The notes beneath the pieces are model-generated. The model had not been told where the DNA came from. It did not search any database and saw nothing but the letters and a program-made list of their open reading frames with translations. A program made the translations under genes and the position numbers. Below are positions 1 through 10,715 of a stretch of DNA of 64,000 nucleotides, piece after piece. Within the stretch, counting starts at the first letter, position 1. Every line of letters starts with the position of its first letter. Origin of the DNA: Globisporangium splendens. Lineage: Eukaryota; Oomycota; Peronosporomycetes; Pythiales; Pythiaceae. Where the stretch lies: positions 1 through 64,000 of the forward strand of contig VFIW01000088.1 of assembly GCA_006386115.1 (NCBI GenBank). The letters are read 5' to 3'.

Positions 1-1068
1 GAGAATGACGTCGCAAAGACTGTCAATGAAAGGGAGAAGGGGGAGGTCATCATTACCAATAATGAGACCGGACTGGAACCACCACCAAAAGGTTCCGTCC
101 ATTTTTCGCTTCCCATAATGCCGCCGCCAAAGGAATTGCCGACAGCGAAAACCCCGGCAAATTTACTTGCACGGGCGTGGGTTCCACTCGAGAGGTATGA
201 CTCTGAGTTCGCACGATGGCGCGAAGCCGATCTGCGAGGACGCGATGGGGCACTGCGCGTGCACCCGATCCCGGTTATCCTTTACGAAGGTGAGGCCGAG
301 GATCAATATGAAACCGCGTTCTTGGCATCAAGAACCGGTGTGAAACGCTTTGGGGCTGCGCGTACATTGGCCACCGATCCTGGGGCACAACGTAGCCAGC
401 GCATGCAATTCGCTGTGCAGCGCGTACAAAAGTACCGCGAAGCAACAAAGAGTGATGACCGTGCTCGCACGAGTCTCAGTATTAACAAGCGACAGGTGGA
501 CGGGTCTCACTCGCCGTCAACGCACGCTCAAAAGCGGCGACCATGTCGGGAACGTCCTCGAGGAGGCGCTCAGCAGGCTCCCATGTGCTCTGCGACAAAT
601 CGTATCCACGCCACTTCACAAGGTAGTGGGTGTTCCCCTTGCGCCGCTGCACACGCAGCAGGCGCTCGACATGGTAGTGGCGCTGTCCCTGCTTATCAAT
701 CAGCGGGACCGGTGGCGCCCTACCGCGCTTCAGCATCGGTGGCTGCACCAGATGCGATGGTTCAGATGGTTCACGCGAACGCATCGTCTTTGGGGGCGCT
801 ACAGCAAGACGTCCGTGCCCTTCGCCAGCAATATCTGGACGAGACCTCGCTGTTAAAGCAGAGGGTGGCGGCGCTTGAGACGGAGCCGAGGGAAGCTCGT
901 CAGATGCTGGAGGAGTACCATGTCCGCGGGAAGAACTTCCACGCGAGGTGCGCTCCGCGAGCGAAGACGCTTTGGGAGAGGCACAACGCGCTCGTGTCTC
1001 GATGGGCGGCGTCTGAGCCCCCTGATGAGACCGACGTGCTTCCGCACTGGGATAAGAATCCGCAGTAG
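1..1068 (+). CDS. Antisense ORF at the 3' end of gypsy-1, open at left edge
   Basis: An open frame runs from the window edge to a stop at 1066-1068, 355 codons, with the first ATG at 118. The part before 480 lies beyond the stop of the gypsy-1 polyprotein. The rest is antisense to the chromodomain and the linker before it. The first third has ordinary mixed composition. Residues coded by about 600-770 are alanine/serine/proline-rich. The segment coded by about 769-1010 is rich in regularly spaced Leu, Glu, Gln and Arg, as in a coiled coil (for example DVRALRQQYLDETSLLKQRV). It may be an antisense gene of the retrotransposon, a host exon into which the element inserted, or a chance frame. No LTR is visible between 1 and 480. 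I recognise no family. Confidence 0.4.
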   Translation, partial: ENDVAKTVNEREKGEVIITNNETGLEPPPKGSVHFSLPIMPPPKELPTAKTPANLLARAWVPLERYDSEFARWREADLRGRDGALRVHPIPVILYEGEAEDQYETAFLASRTGVKRFGAARTLATDPGAQRSQRMQFAVQRVQKYREATKSDDRARTSLSINKRQVDGSHSPSTHAQKRRPCRERPRGGAQQAPMCSATNRIHATSQGSGCSPCAAAHAAGARHGSGAVPAYQSAGPVAPYRASASVAAPDAMVQMVHANASSLGALQQDVRALRQQYLDETSLLKQRVAALETEPREARQMLEEYHVRGKNFHARCAPRAKTLWERHNALVSRWAASEPPDETDVLPHWDKNPQ

Positions 1069-1955
1069 CGTCATGGTAGCGTTTCAGCAAACCCACGTAA
1101 AACACGGGGTGCGTTGCCATTCGCGTTGGGAGATCGAGCTTGTAATTCAAGTCTCCAATCTTCTCCACAACAGTGTACGGCCCGATGAATCGTGGCAACA
1201 ACTTGCTCCCGCTGGGGAGCGTTGTGACTGCATCGTTTGGTAGGTTTTTAATGCTCAATAGCACTTTATCACCCACACAAAACGTTTGTTTGTTCTTTCT
1301 ACCCGATTTATCGGCGTAGAGCTTCTGCTTGTCTTGCGCTGCCGCGACGGCTTTGTCTTGCTTTTTCGTTGCTCTCGCAGCGCGTGCTGCAGAGAGATCT
1401 ATTTCTGCGCCGGTGGGTGACACCGCGCGTCCTTCCATTCGTGGCTGACGCTCGCATGAGCAGTCGCCTGATTCCGTCTGAGACTGGCTATTTTTAGCAC
1501 GAGTACCGTAACTCGGTACCGTGGGAGAGCCATCTATAGGGACACGAGTACCGTAACTCAGTACCGTGGAAGAGCCATCTATAGGGACACGAGTACCGTA
1601 ACTCGGTACCGTGTTTTTCTCTGCAAGTGTGGAACTCGTGCCGTCCGGTAAGACCGTGACAGATTCGAAGTGCGAACGCACAGGCGGCGCATCGCGCGCG
1701 TCCACGTGAGCGGTCGACGCCACGTCCGGTGACGGAGATCGCGCACTCGCATCGAGCGCAGCGAGTTGCCCTCCCACCTCAGAACGTTCGACGCCCTCGA
1801 ACAGAGTGGCGGGTACGCGCGGGTGCCGCAGCGAGTTAAAATAGAACGGAGTCACGGTCGTAGAGGCGTGCTCGCTGCTATTTATAGCAAACTCGGCGTA
1901 CGGCAGCCAGCGGCTCCAGTCGCGGGGATGATCGACAGCGATGCTGCGAAGATAA
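482..1955 (-). pseudogene. gypsy-1 half A: integrase C-terminus and chromodomain
   Basis: This is the 3' part of a Ty3/gypsy polyprotein, open from the break near 1955 to a stop at 482-484. In order it codes for the end of the integrase core (TPFYFNSLRHPRVPA), a linker with a 15-residue repeat (SYGTRVPIDGS type), a basic GPY/F-like segment (KLLPRFIGPYTVVEKIGDLNY) and a C-terminal chromodomain (HYLVKWRGY, STWEPAERLL). Chromodomains of this clade direct integration to particular chromatin. The 5' part is missing here, but its sequence resumes at about 8350 (half C), so A and C look like one element split by copy B. The stop and the polyprotein end appear natural. Confidence 0.8.
1501..1617. repeat. 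45-bp tandem repeat in gypsy-1 linker
   Basis: Units start at 1501, 1546 and 1591 (the last partial) with GAGTACCGTAACTC at the head of each. The period is 45 bases, so the reading frame is kept and codes for a 15-residue repeat between integrase and chromodomain. Copy B has two units, at 2532 and 2577. Confidence 0.85.
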
Positions 1956-1958
1956 TAT

Positions 1959-2504
1959 GGTTAACGGGGGTCACACGCTTAAGGTTGCACCGCAGGCAAC
2001 TTAGTCCAATCTGTTGGCAATTGGGGGAATAAGGCGCATGAACTAAGTTTCCGTACTAGCTACGAGAAACACCAAAGCAGGCGATCCATTAGGTTTCGCC
2101 GCCTTCTCGAACCACAAAGGTTAGCAAGCTACTCCTGAATTAGAGGCCGGCACAGACACGACTCGCATAGGGTAAAAAAACTATATGCTTTTAGGGACCA
2201 AATTGAATAACACGCAATTTCAGAAGCAATTCACTTATGTCCCCAATGAAAATAAGCGGAGGTTCACTATTCTAGATAGTGAAATATAAGAATTAACTCA
2301 GGGTTCCTGCAAAGGGCACCCAACAAACTAAACAGTTCCATTTTTCCCTCTGACTAAGTCTTCGTTATTGAAGGGTTACTAATAGAGATCTGAGGTAACC
2401 GATCGTTTGCAATGCAGGAAGCAGGCACAGCTCTTGGAACAGAGGTCCTTGAGAGAAGCGTGCACACGCTTCCTCACCACGTACCGTGCTGCGTAAACTC
2501 GGAA
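1959..2504 (+). mobile_element. gypsy-1 LTR in inverted orientation, 3' end cut
   Basis: This stretch is the reverse complement of the LTR at 7803-8349, with many single-base and homopolymer-length differences. It begins with a degraded form of the LTR start (TTAACGGGGGTCACACGC). It runs through the block matching 7815-7935 in reverse (GTACCGTGCTGCGTAAACTC) and is cut at about 2504. There AACTCGG of the LTR is replaced by the AACTCGG-containing 45-bp repeat of copy B. The coding direction of copy B is minus, so a normal 3' LTR here should also be minus. It is not. Confidence 0.75.
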
Positions 2505-2520
2505 CCGTGGGAGATCGAAT

Positions 2521-5034
2521 CTATGGGCCACGAGTACCGTAACTCGGTACCGTGGGAGATCGATCTATAGGGACACGAGTACCGTAACTCAGTACCGTGT
2601 TTTTCTCTCCAAATGTGGAACGCGTGCCGTCCGGTAAGACCGTGACAGATTCGAAGTGCGACCGCACAGGCGGCGCATCGCGCGCATCCACGTGAGCGGT
2701 TAACGCCACGTCTGGTGACGGAGGTCGCGCACTCGCATCGAGCGCAGCGAGTTGCCCTCCCACCGCAGAATATTCGACGCCCTCAAACAGAGTGGCGGGT
2801 ACGCGCGGGTGCCGCAGCGAGTTAAAATAGAACGGAGTCACGGCCGTAGAGGCGTGCTCGCTGCTATTTATAGTAAACTCGGCGTACGGCAGCCAGCGGC
2901 TCCAGTCGCGGGGATGATCGACAGCGATGCTGCGAAGAATATCCTCGACGACACGGTTTACGCGCTCGGTTTGCCCGTCTGTCTCGGGATGATCGGCAGT
3001 GGACATCGCCAGATCTGTGCCGAGCAGGCGGAAGAGTTCGCGCCAAAAGGCAGCGGTGAAACGCGGGTCCCGGTCTGATACAATAGACTCGGGCAAGCCG
3101 TGATAGCGGAACACGTGCTCTAAAAATAGGCACGCCGTCTCTTGGGCAGTGACATGCTTGCGCACAGGTGCAACATGCACCATTTTGCTCAGTCGGTCGA
3201 CGAACACGACGACGCCTGTGTTGCGCGCCTTGTCTTCCGGGAAACCGAAGACGAAATCCATGCTGACCGACTTCCAGCAATCTTGCGGAATCGGCAGCGG
3301 CGCTTTGTTCTTGCCCGCAGGCTTCACGCGCTGGCACTGTTCGCATGAACGTACATAATTGGCCACCCATTTGTACTGGTGTGGCCACCAAAACACATTG
3401 GACACTTGCAAGAAGGTCTTTTCACGCCCCAGATGCCCACTCGCTGGCGCATCGTGAAACTCATGAAGGATCGAAAGTTTCAGATCCTGGTCATGCGGTA
3501 CATACACACGCGGGTAATCGAAGTTGGACAGTTGATGCCACAATAACCCGTCGTGATAACTAAACCGAGCAAGCTTTGACTCGAGTTTGGCAGGCAATGA
3601 CTCTTTCGACGAGCCGTCAAAGTGAGCAATCAACAAGCGACATTCATCGTCCTTTGGATAAAGCGACTGAATATTGTCCTTGAGCTTTGTTTGCACTCGA
3701 CTGATGCTCAGATGCATGAGATCAGGAGCGCGCTCCGAACACAGAGCGTCGGCGCTGTTGTCAACGCTCGACTCGTAATCTGGACGGCGCGAAAGCGCGT
3801 CCGCCAGAACATTTTCCTTTTCCGGCTTGTATTCGACCCGAAAGTTGAACTCGGAGAAGAATGCAAGCCATCGCGCCATTCGCTGCGATAAATGGGGGGA
3901 ATTAATCGCGGTCCGCAAGGACGCGTGATCCGTGTACACAACGAACGGTGTCGCACCCAAAAGGTGGACCCTGAACTTCAAGAGAGCGTACTTGATCGCA
4001 AGCAGCTCCTTGTCGTGCACAGGATAGTTCTTTTCAGCTGCTTTAAGCAGTCTGCTTTGGTATGATACGACGCGCTCATGGCCGTCATCATCCTTCTGCA
4101 TCAGCGCACAGCCAATTGCAAAATCGCTGGCATCGCACACGACACTGAAGGCTTTCGTGTGGTCCGGCAACGCCAGGACAGGAGCGCGAACAAGCGACTC
4201 CTTCACGTCAATGAATGCATTCATGACATCGCTGGTCCAGTCCCATTCGACATCCTTTTTCAAGAGATGCGTGAGCGGACGGACTCTCGCCGCATAGTTG
4301 TGGCTGTACTTGTGCAAGTAATTTGCCAAGCCAAGCCACTTGCGCAAGTCCTTGACTTTCTTTGGGATCGGCCAGTCGGCGATCGCCTTGATCTTCTCTG
4401 GGTCCGCGCGGACGCCAGCTTTGCCAACATAGCAGCCCAGGATCGGTATCTCTGAGGCGCCAAAGATGCACTTCTTCAGGTTGAAATACAGACTGTTGTC
4501 TCGTAAGCACTGCAACACTGAGCGCAAATGTCTCTTGTGCACGTCAACGGCTCTGAGATCTCCTTCGGCACGACTGTGCACGAAGATGTCATCGAAGTAG
4601 CTCGGTGCGTACGCACGATGAGGACGCAGAAGATGCGTTACCAGACGATTGAACGTCGCTGGTGCATTCTTCAGACCTTGCGGCATAACGAGCCACTCCC
4701 ACAGCATTCCGCTGGGTGTGCTTACTGCCGTCAAGGGAACGTCACTCTCTCGCATGAGGATCTGATAGAACCCATCCATCAGATCCAATGCTGAGAACAC
4801 AGTTGAGCCGCCCATGGAGTCGATCAAGACATCCTTTCTTGGGATCGGTGTTTGTGCTGGAATGGTGGCGGCGTTCAGCTTGTTGAAAGCGTGAACAATG
4901 CGCCAGCCACCAGTCGCTTTCCGCACACAAAACGTGGGTGAGCTATGTGGAGACTTGCTTTCTCTCACATGACCGGCGAGGGCTCGTTTCGCGAAGAACT
5001 CGTCGATAGCCTCAACCTGCTCGCGGGGCAGCGG
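2521..5034 (-). pseudogene. gypsy-1 B: RT, RNase H and integrase
   Basis: The main frame (4968-2521) codes for reverse transcriptase with the catalytic block SYFDDIFVHS, Ty3-type RNase H (FSVVCDASDFAIGCAL, YTDHASLRTA), the integrase zinc finger (HLGREKTF ... CEQCQRVKP) and the integrase core with its DDE residues (SMDFVFGFP, ESIVSDRDPRF, HPETDGQTERVNRV). It would copy the element's RNA and insert the DNA. Copy C continues in frame upstream into the protease. In B a TGG has become TGA at 5035-5037, which separates RT from protease. The 3' end is lost at the junction with the inverted LTR, and the last residues before 2521 are repeat-derived. Confidence 0.85.
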
Positions 5035-6510
5035 TCATTGTCTGGTCACGCAATATTTGCTCCCGGGCTCGAGATCGATCTCGTGCCGTACGCCACGGTC
5101 AACGGGCAGGGCACTTGGCACTTTGTCGGGGAACACATCTTTGAGCTCCCACAACAAGTCAAGGTATGGACTGCCTTTCACGGCGTCCCAGTCCTGAGCA
5201 GCAAACCGCCTCTGTTTGTCTGACTCCAAAACACTCTCATCCGCAGTGGACGAGGTGCACAGTTCGCTACGCGTAAACGCGGTAGGAACGACGATCTCGC
5301 GGATCTGATCACGCTCTAGATCCGTAAGAAAGAGCTCCAAGCTCATTTCTTCGAGGGATACGATCGCCTCAACGGTACTCGGCAGCTCATGGAGCGCCGC
5401 AAATTCAGCGAAGAACACTTCGTCTGATGCGTTTGCTTCCGGACTGCGCTTTGCGCGTCTGAGTGCCACGTCAACGTGAGCGCGATCTATCGACGGATCC
5501 GAGATCCTGTCAAAGGCGCGCAGCGAAGCTGCAGCTGCGTCGAGAGATGGGGCAATCGTGCGCGAGGCGGCCGTTTCCTCAGCAACAGATGCCAATGCAC
5601 TGTCTCTCTTGCGAGCTGACAACTTGCGCCGCCCTCGTCGGTTGATGCGAACACGCGACCTCGCGGTTCTGAGCTCCAGTACTGCACCGTCAGGGTGGTA
5701 CGAGCTGGCTGACGCGTGCACACCTGTACTGTCGCTGTCACTTGCGGGGGCTGGCTCAGATGCTCTGGAGCCGCACACTTGCGCACCAGTGTCCACGTCT
5801 GGACTTTCTGGCGCTTCCGCACAAAATGGGCTACCTGCCACAGTGTATCGCTTCGCTGGGCTACCTGCCTCAGCGCATCTTCTTGCTGGGCTCTCTGCCG
5901 CAGCGTGTGTGTTTGAAGCGGGGCTACCTGCCGCCGCGTGTCTTCCAGCCGGGCCCCCTGCCGCAGCGTGTGCGCTTGAAGCGGGGCTACCTGCCGCCGC
6001 GTGTCTTCCAGCTGGGCTCCCTGCCGCAGCGTGTTCAATGCTCACATCCATAGCGTGGAAATATTCCCGCAATCTTCGCTCTTCATCAGAGGAAGGGGTG
6101 GAGCTCCCGATTGTGCGTGCTCGCCAATCGATCCAAGGCTGGTGTTTCGCCAGCCAAGGCATTCCTAGGATGAGGTCGTACTTCGACCCCATCGCTAGTA
6201 CTACGAATGTTTCTTTGCAGACAAAGTCGCAAAACCTGAAAGAGAGTTCAACTCGAACTCCTTCAGTGTGTACTGTCGACCCATCGGCCAGGCGTACGAT
6301 CATCTTCTCGCGCTTGCCAGTGTGGACAAGTCGCTCATACGCTTGCAGACTCTGTTTCAGAGCTGACTTAGAGACGAAGTTCTGTGACGCACCGCAGTCA
6401 ACAAGAACCGTCATTTTCTTCTCACAGCCCTTCACATCGGCGCTATATACCAACATCTCACTCGGAGCCTTGTTGCCAAGAGCTCCTGGGACTAAGCTTC
6501 CCATCTGCAC
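5035..6510 (-). pseudogene. gypsy-1 B: aspartic protease with expanded repeat spacer
   Basis: The N-terminal part is a retropepsin-like domain with the active-site block VLVDCGASQNFVS, where the usual D-T/S-G-A is D-C-G-A, and the second conserved block KYDLILGMPWL. A spacer follows with about eight tandem AAAGSPA-type units (5830-6040), then a serine/arginine-rich stretch and the entry to RT (RHEIDLEPGSKYCVTRQ). The frame ends at the nonsense codon 5035-5037, where copy C has tryptophan. Pol lies in the -1 frame relative to gag, so ribosomal frameshifting after gag is likely, as in many Ty3/gypsy elements. Confidence 0.8.
5830..6040. repeat. Minisatellite in gypsy-1 B protease spacer
   Basis: Imperfect units of roughly 24-33 bases with the core GGGCTACCTGCCGC or GGGCTCTCTGCCGC code on the minus strand for AAAGSPA repeats. 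Copy C keeps only about two units (11250-11305), so the array has expanded in B or contracted in C. Confidence 0.8.
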
Positions 6511-6569
6511 GACTCTAGTAGTCGGCGATGCCGAAGCTATAGAGTCCGTCTCAGTAGAGCGTCCCGCTT

Positions 6570-7730
6570 CTACTGAGACGTTCCGTTTCCCTTTCTTGCC
6601 GCAGCGGATCTGCCACCTCGATGAGCGTGGTTACCGCGCGGCGGTTGGTAGTCTCTCGCCTGATTTCCAGTGCGAGGAGCGGACTGCCTTGGAGCGGGAC
6701 ACTTCGACTGATAGTGTCCTCGCTTGCCACAATTGAAGCAGACCACTTCGGCGCTGCTAAGATCCATTGGCATCGGGCCATGGAAGCGCTGTCCGTTCGT
6801 GACTGCTCGGTGGCTGGTATGCGCACCATTGTGGCGGCCAGCGTTCCAATCAGGTCGACTGACTCTGAATGATTGCTGCTCAACGAGCGCAATGCGGATC
6901 GCATCTTCCATCGTGGCCGGCAAGCGTCGGTACAGCTCCTGACGCGCTGGTCCACTGTTGAGGCCGTTGAGAAACGCAGGCACTTTCACAGACTCAGGCA
7001 AAGGGCTGGTCGTGATCGCCGCGCATAGGCCTCTCATCTCCTGGATGTATCGTTCCAGCGAGAGCTTCCCTTGTCTCAAGGAGAAGAAACGACCTTGCAA
7101 CAGCACTTCGTTGTTCGGAGGCTGATACATGGCGGTGATTTTCGCACGGAAAATATCCCACGTGTCGAACGCACACTCATCGGCGAGCAACGTCGAGAAT
7201 GCCCATTCCGACGCTCGACCGCGCAGGTTCGAGATGGCGAAAGACACCATCTGCTCGTTGCTGTCGATGAGCTGAGCCTTGGCGCAACGCTCCACGGCGA
7301 GTAGCCAGTGGGTGAGCTTGTCGCCATCCGCACCATCGAATTTCGGAGCGTCAATCTTGACAGCTCTTGGGCGGGGAGTTTGGGACGTTTGTGTCTGAGG
7401 CGCAGCAGCCGCACTCGACAAAGACGTGGCTGCACCAGCAACCACAGATACCACTCGCTCGAGCGCTTCACGCGACTCGGCAGCTGAGCGCAGCATCTCT
7501 GCGGTCAAGCTTGCGGTGGCTTGCATTTGTGCTTGCGCACTTCGCTCTCCTTCGAGGCGCTGAGCGTTCGAGAAGTTCTCGAACTGCTCGAGTCGAAAGA
7601 TTTGCTGCTCCGGCGACGCCGAGAGCAACTCTAGCGCGACTTGGTCGCCTAGAGCTTGTGCCATTCGGGTCAGCACACTCCGGTGTTCAGCCGAGAGGTG
7701 CGGGAACTGCGCAGGGTCAACTGACGCCAT
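6570..7730 (-). CDS. gag: gypsy-1 B: Gag
   Basis: This is a 386-residue nucleocapsid/capsid protein starting at ATG 7730-7728. It has the retrotransposon Gag core near the middle (WAFSTLLADE, QGKFSLR-like GRFFSLRQGKLSLERYIQ) and one CCHC zinc knuckle near the C-terminus (CFNCGKRGHYQSKC). It packages the element RNA in cytoplasmic particles. Copy C is almost identical but reads on for a further 11 residues: its CAG is TAG in B, so B's Gag is slightly short. The protease frame begins about 60 bases further on in the -1 frame. Confidence 0.85.
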   Translation of the reverse strand: MASVDPAQFPHLSAEHRSVLTRMAQALGDQVALELLSASPEQQIFRLEQFENFSNAQRLEGERSAQAQMQATASLTAEMLRSAAESREALERVVSVVAGAATSLSSAAAAPQTQTSQTPRPRAVKIDAPKFDGADGDKLTHWLLAVERCAKAQLIDSNEQMVSFAISNLRGRASEWAFSTLLADECAFDTWDIFRAKITAMYQPPNNEVLLQGRFFSLRQGKLSLERYIQEMRGLCAAITTSPLPESVKVPAFLNGLNSGPARQELYRRLPATMEDAIRIALVEQQSFRVSRPDWNAGRHNGAHTSHRAVTNGQRFHGPMPMDLSSAEVVCFNCGKRGHYQSKCPAPRQSAPRTGNQARDYQPPRGNHAHRGGRSAAARKGNGTSQ

Positions 7731-7782
7731 TACGAATCCTTGAGGAAGCGATTCAGGCAGTCACCTCTGCCGGGTCGTAGAT

Positions 7783-7800
7783 TGACTACAAGTGCTACCA
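7783..7800 (-). promoter_or_regulatory. gypsy-1 B primer binding site
   Basis: On the minus strand the LTR ends CCGGTTACA, followed by AC and then TGGTAGCACTTGTAGTC. This starts with TGG, as expected for pairing with the CCA end of a tRNA primer. The same site follows the unrelated gypsy-2 LTR at 13823. The tRNA is not identified. Confidence 0.65.
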
Positions 7801-7802
7801 GT

Positions 7803-8349
7803 TGTAACCGGACACTTCCGAGTTACGCAGCACGGTACGTGTGTGAGGAAGCGTGTGCACGACTTCTCTCAAGGACTCTGTTCCAAGAGCTGTTGCCTGC
7901 TTCCTGCAGTGCAACGATCAGTTACCTATAGATCTCTATAGAGTAACCGTCAATAACTAAAGGCTTAGTCAGAGGTAAAAATGGAACTGTTTATTTGTTG
8001 GGGTTGCCCTCTGCAGGACACCCTGGGTTATCTTTAGTTCACTATCTAGCATAGTGAACTTCCGCTTATTTCAATGTGGACATAAGTGAATGGCTCTGAA
8101 TTGCCGTGTTATTCAATTGGTCTAAAAGCATATAGTTTTAGCCTATGAGAGTCGTGTCTGTGACCGGCCTCTAATCAGAGTAGCTTGGCTACCTTTGTGG
8201 TTCGATTAAGTGCGGCGAACCTAATGGATCGGCTGCTTTGGTGTTTCTCGTAGCTAAGTACGGAAACTTTAGTTGCATGCGGACTTAGTCCAATGCCAAC
8301 AGATTGAGCTAAGTTGCTGCGGTGCAACTTAGCGTGTGACCCCGTTACA
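7803..8349 (-). mobile_element. gypsy-1 B 5' LTR
   Basis: It is 547 bases and on the minus strand runs from TGTAACGGGGTCACACG to CCGGTTACA, with TG...CA ends. It is followed at the correct distance by the primer site and Gag. Its right end abuts half C of the host copy. Confidence 0.8.
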
Positions 8350-10649
8350 ACATATCCTGACGCAGGTTCACGCGCCGGTTTGCCCGGTCTGTCTCGGGGT
8401 GGACCGGCAGTGGACATCGCCAGATCTGTGCCGAGCAGGCGAAAGAGTTCGCGCCAAAAGGCAGCGGTAAAACGCGGGTCCCGGTCTGATACAATAGACT
8501 CGGGCAAGCCGTGATAGCGGAACACGTGCTCTAAAAATAGGCACGCCGTCTCTTGGGCAGTGACATGCTTGCGCACAGGCGCAACATGCACCATTTTGCT
8601 CAGTCGGTCGACGAACACGACGACGCCTGTGTTGCGCGCCTTGTCTTCCGGGAAACCGAAGACGAAATCCATGCTGACCGACTTCCAGCAATCTTGCGGA
8701 ATCGGCAGCGGATGCAGCGGCGCTTTGTTCTTGCCCACAGGCTTCACACGCTGGCACTGCTCGCATGAACGTACGTAATTGGCCACCCATTTGTATTGGT
8801 GTGGCCACCAAAACACATTGGACACTTGCAAGAAGGTCTTTTCACGCCCCAGATGCCCACTCGCTGGCGCATCGTGAAACTCATGAAGGATCGAAAGTTT
8901 CAGATCCTGGTCATGCGGTACATACACACGCGGGTAATCGAAGTTGGACAGTTGATGCCACAATAACCCGTCGTGATAACTAAACCGAGCAAGCTTTGAC
9001 TCGAGTTTGGCAGGCAATGACTCTTTCGACGAGCCGTCAAAGTGAGCAATCAACAAGCGACATTCATCGTCCTTTGGATAAAGCGACTGAATATTGTCCT
9101 TGAGCTTTGTTTGCACTCGACTGATGCTCAGATGCATGAGATCAGGAGCGCGCTCCGAACACAGAGCGTCGGCGCTGTTGTCAACGCTCGACTCGTAATC
9201 TGGACGGCGCGAAAGCGCGTCCGCCAGAACATTTTCCTTTTCCGGCTTGTATTCGACCCGAAAGTTGAACTCGGAGAAGAATGCAAGCCATCGCGCCATT
9301 CGCTGCGACAGATGGGGAGAATTAATCGCGGTCCGCAAGGACGCGTGATCCGTGTACACAACAAACGGTGTCGCACCCAAAAGGTGGACCCTGAACTTCA
9401 AGAGAGCGTACTTGATCGCAAGCAGCTCCTTGTCGTGCACAGGATAATTCTTTTCAGCTGCTTTAAGCAGTCTGCTTTGGTATGATACGACGCGCTCATG
9501 GCCGTCATCATCCTTCTGCATCAGCGCACAGCCGATTGCAAAATCGCTGGCATCGCACACGACACTGAAAGCTTTCGTGTGGTCCGGCAACGCCAGGACA
9601 GGAGCGCGAACAAGCGACTCCTTCACGTCAATGAATGCATTCATGACATCGCTGGTCCAGTCCCATTCGACATCCTTTTTCAAGAGATGCGTGAGCGGAC
9701 GGACTCTCGCCGCATAGTTGTGGCTGTACTTGTGCAAATAGTTTGCCAAGCCAAGCCACTTGCGCAAATCCTTGACGTTCTTTGGGATCGGCCAGTCGGC
9801 GATCGCCTTGATCTTCTCTGGGTCCGCGCGGACTCCAGCTTTGCCAACATAGCACCCCAGGATCGGAATCTCTGAGGCGCCAAAGATGCACTTCTTCAGG
9901 TTGCAATACAGACTGTTGTCTCGTAAGCACTGCAACACTGAGCGCAAATGTCTCTTGTGCACGTCAACGGCTCTGAGATCTCCTTCGGCACGACTGTGCA
10001 CGAAGATGTCATCGAAGTAGCTCGGTGCGTACGCACGATGAGGACGCAGAAGATGCGTTACCAGACGATTGAACGTCGCTGGTGCATTCTTCAGACCTTG
10101 CGGCATAACGAGCCACTCCCACAGCATTCCGCTGGGTGTGCTTACTGCCGTCAAGGGAACGTCACTCTCTCGCATGAGGATCTGATAGAACCCATCCATC
10201 AGATCCAATGCTGAGAACACAGTTGAGCCGCCCATGGAGTCGATCAAGACATCCTTTCTTGGGATCGGTGTTTGTGCCGGAATGGTGGCGGCGTTCAGCT
10301 TGTTGAAAGCGTGAACAATGCGCCAGCCACCAGTCGCTTTCCGCACACAAAACGTGGGTGAGCTATGTGGAGACTTGCTTTCTCTCACATGACTGGCGAG
10401 GGCTCGTTTCGCGAAGAACTCGTCGATAGCCTCAACCTGCTCGCGGGGCAGCGGCCATTGTCTGGTCACGCAATATTTGCTCCCGGGCTCGAGATCGATC
10501 TCGTGCCGTACGCCACGGTCAACGGGCAGGGCACTTGGCACTTTGTCGGGAAACACATCTTTGAACTCCCACAATAAGTCAAAGTATGGACTGCCTTTCA
10601 CGGCGTCCCAATCCTGAGCAGCAAAACGTTTCTGTTTGTCTGGCTCCAA
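8350..10649 (-). pseudogene. gypsy-1 C: RT, RNase H, integrase (cut)
   Basis: An open frame from 10649 holds the end of the protease-RT spacer and then RT (SYFDDIFVHS), RNase H (VVCDASDFAIGC) and integrase up to the second catalytic Asp region (SIVSDRDPRF, TDLAMSTA). From about 8395 to 8350 the sequence decays with several indels. The frame then runs on to 8175 through the LTR of copy B, so its last roughly 60 codons are not native. The position of TGG that is a stop in copy B is intact here. Confidence 0.8.
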
Positions 10650-10715
10650 AACACTCTCATCCGCAGTGGACGAGGTGCATAGTTCGCTACGCGTGAACGC
10701 AGTCGGAACGACGAT

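Larger units (their letters stand above)
2505..8349 (-). mobile_element. gypsy-1 copy B, Ty3/gypsy element lacking its 3' end
   Basis: The order on the minus strand is LTR (8349-7803), primer site (7800-7783), gag, protease, RT, RNase H, integrase and the start of the linker. It breaks at 2505, so chromodomain and 3' LTR in the normal orientation are missing. It lies inside the integrase region of another copy of the same family (halves A and C): A ends GCGAAGATAATAT and C resumes ATATCCTGACG, where the intact copy reads GCGAAGAATATCCTCG. The shared ATAT may be the target duplication, but these junctions are too degraded to be sure. Confidence 0.75.

Noticed and set aside
2864..3391. Long secondary frames opposite or within gypsy-1 pol, such as 2864-3391 minus and 8368-8811 minus
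   Set aside because: They recur identically in copies B and C as shifted registers of the integrase gene, have no start context or domain, and are Arg/Ala/Pro-rich as expected of shadow frames.
5558..6736. 392-codon plus frame opposite the gypsy-1 protease and gag end
   Set aside because: It is antisense to a repeat-rich coding region, leucine/proline/alanine low complexity without coiled-coil pattern, and its length follows the minisatellite. Unlike the two 3'-end antisense frames it has no independent support.
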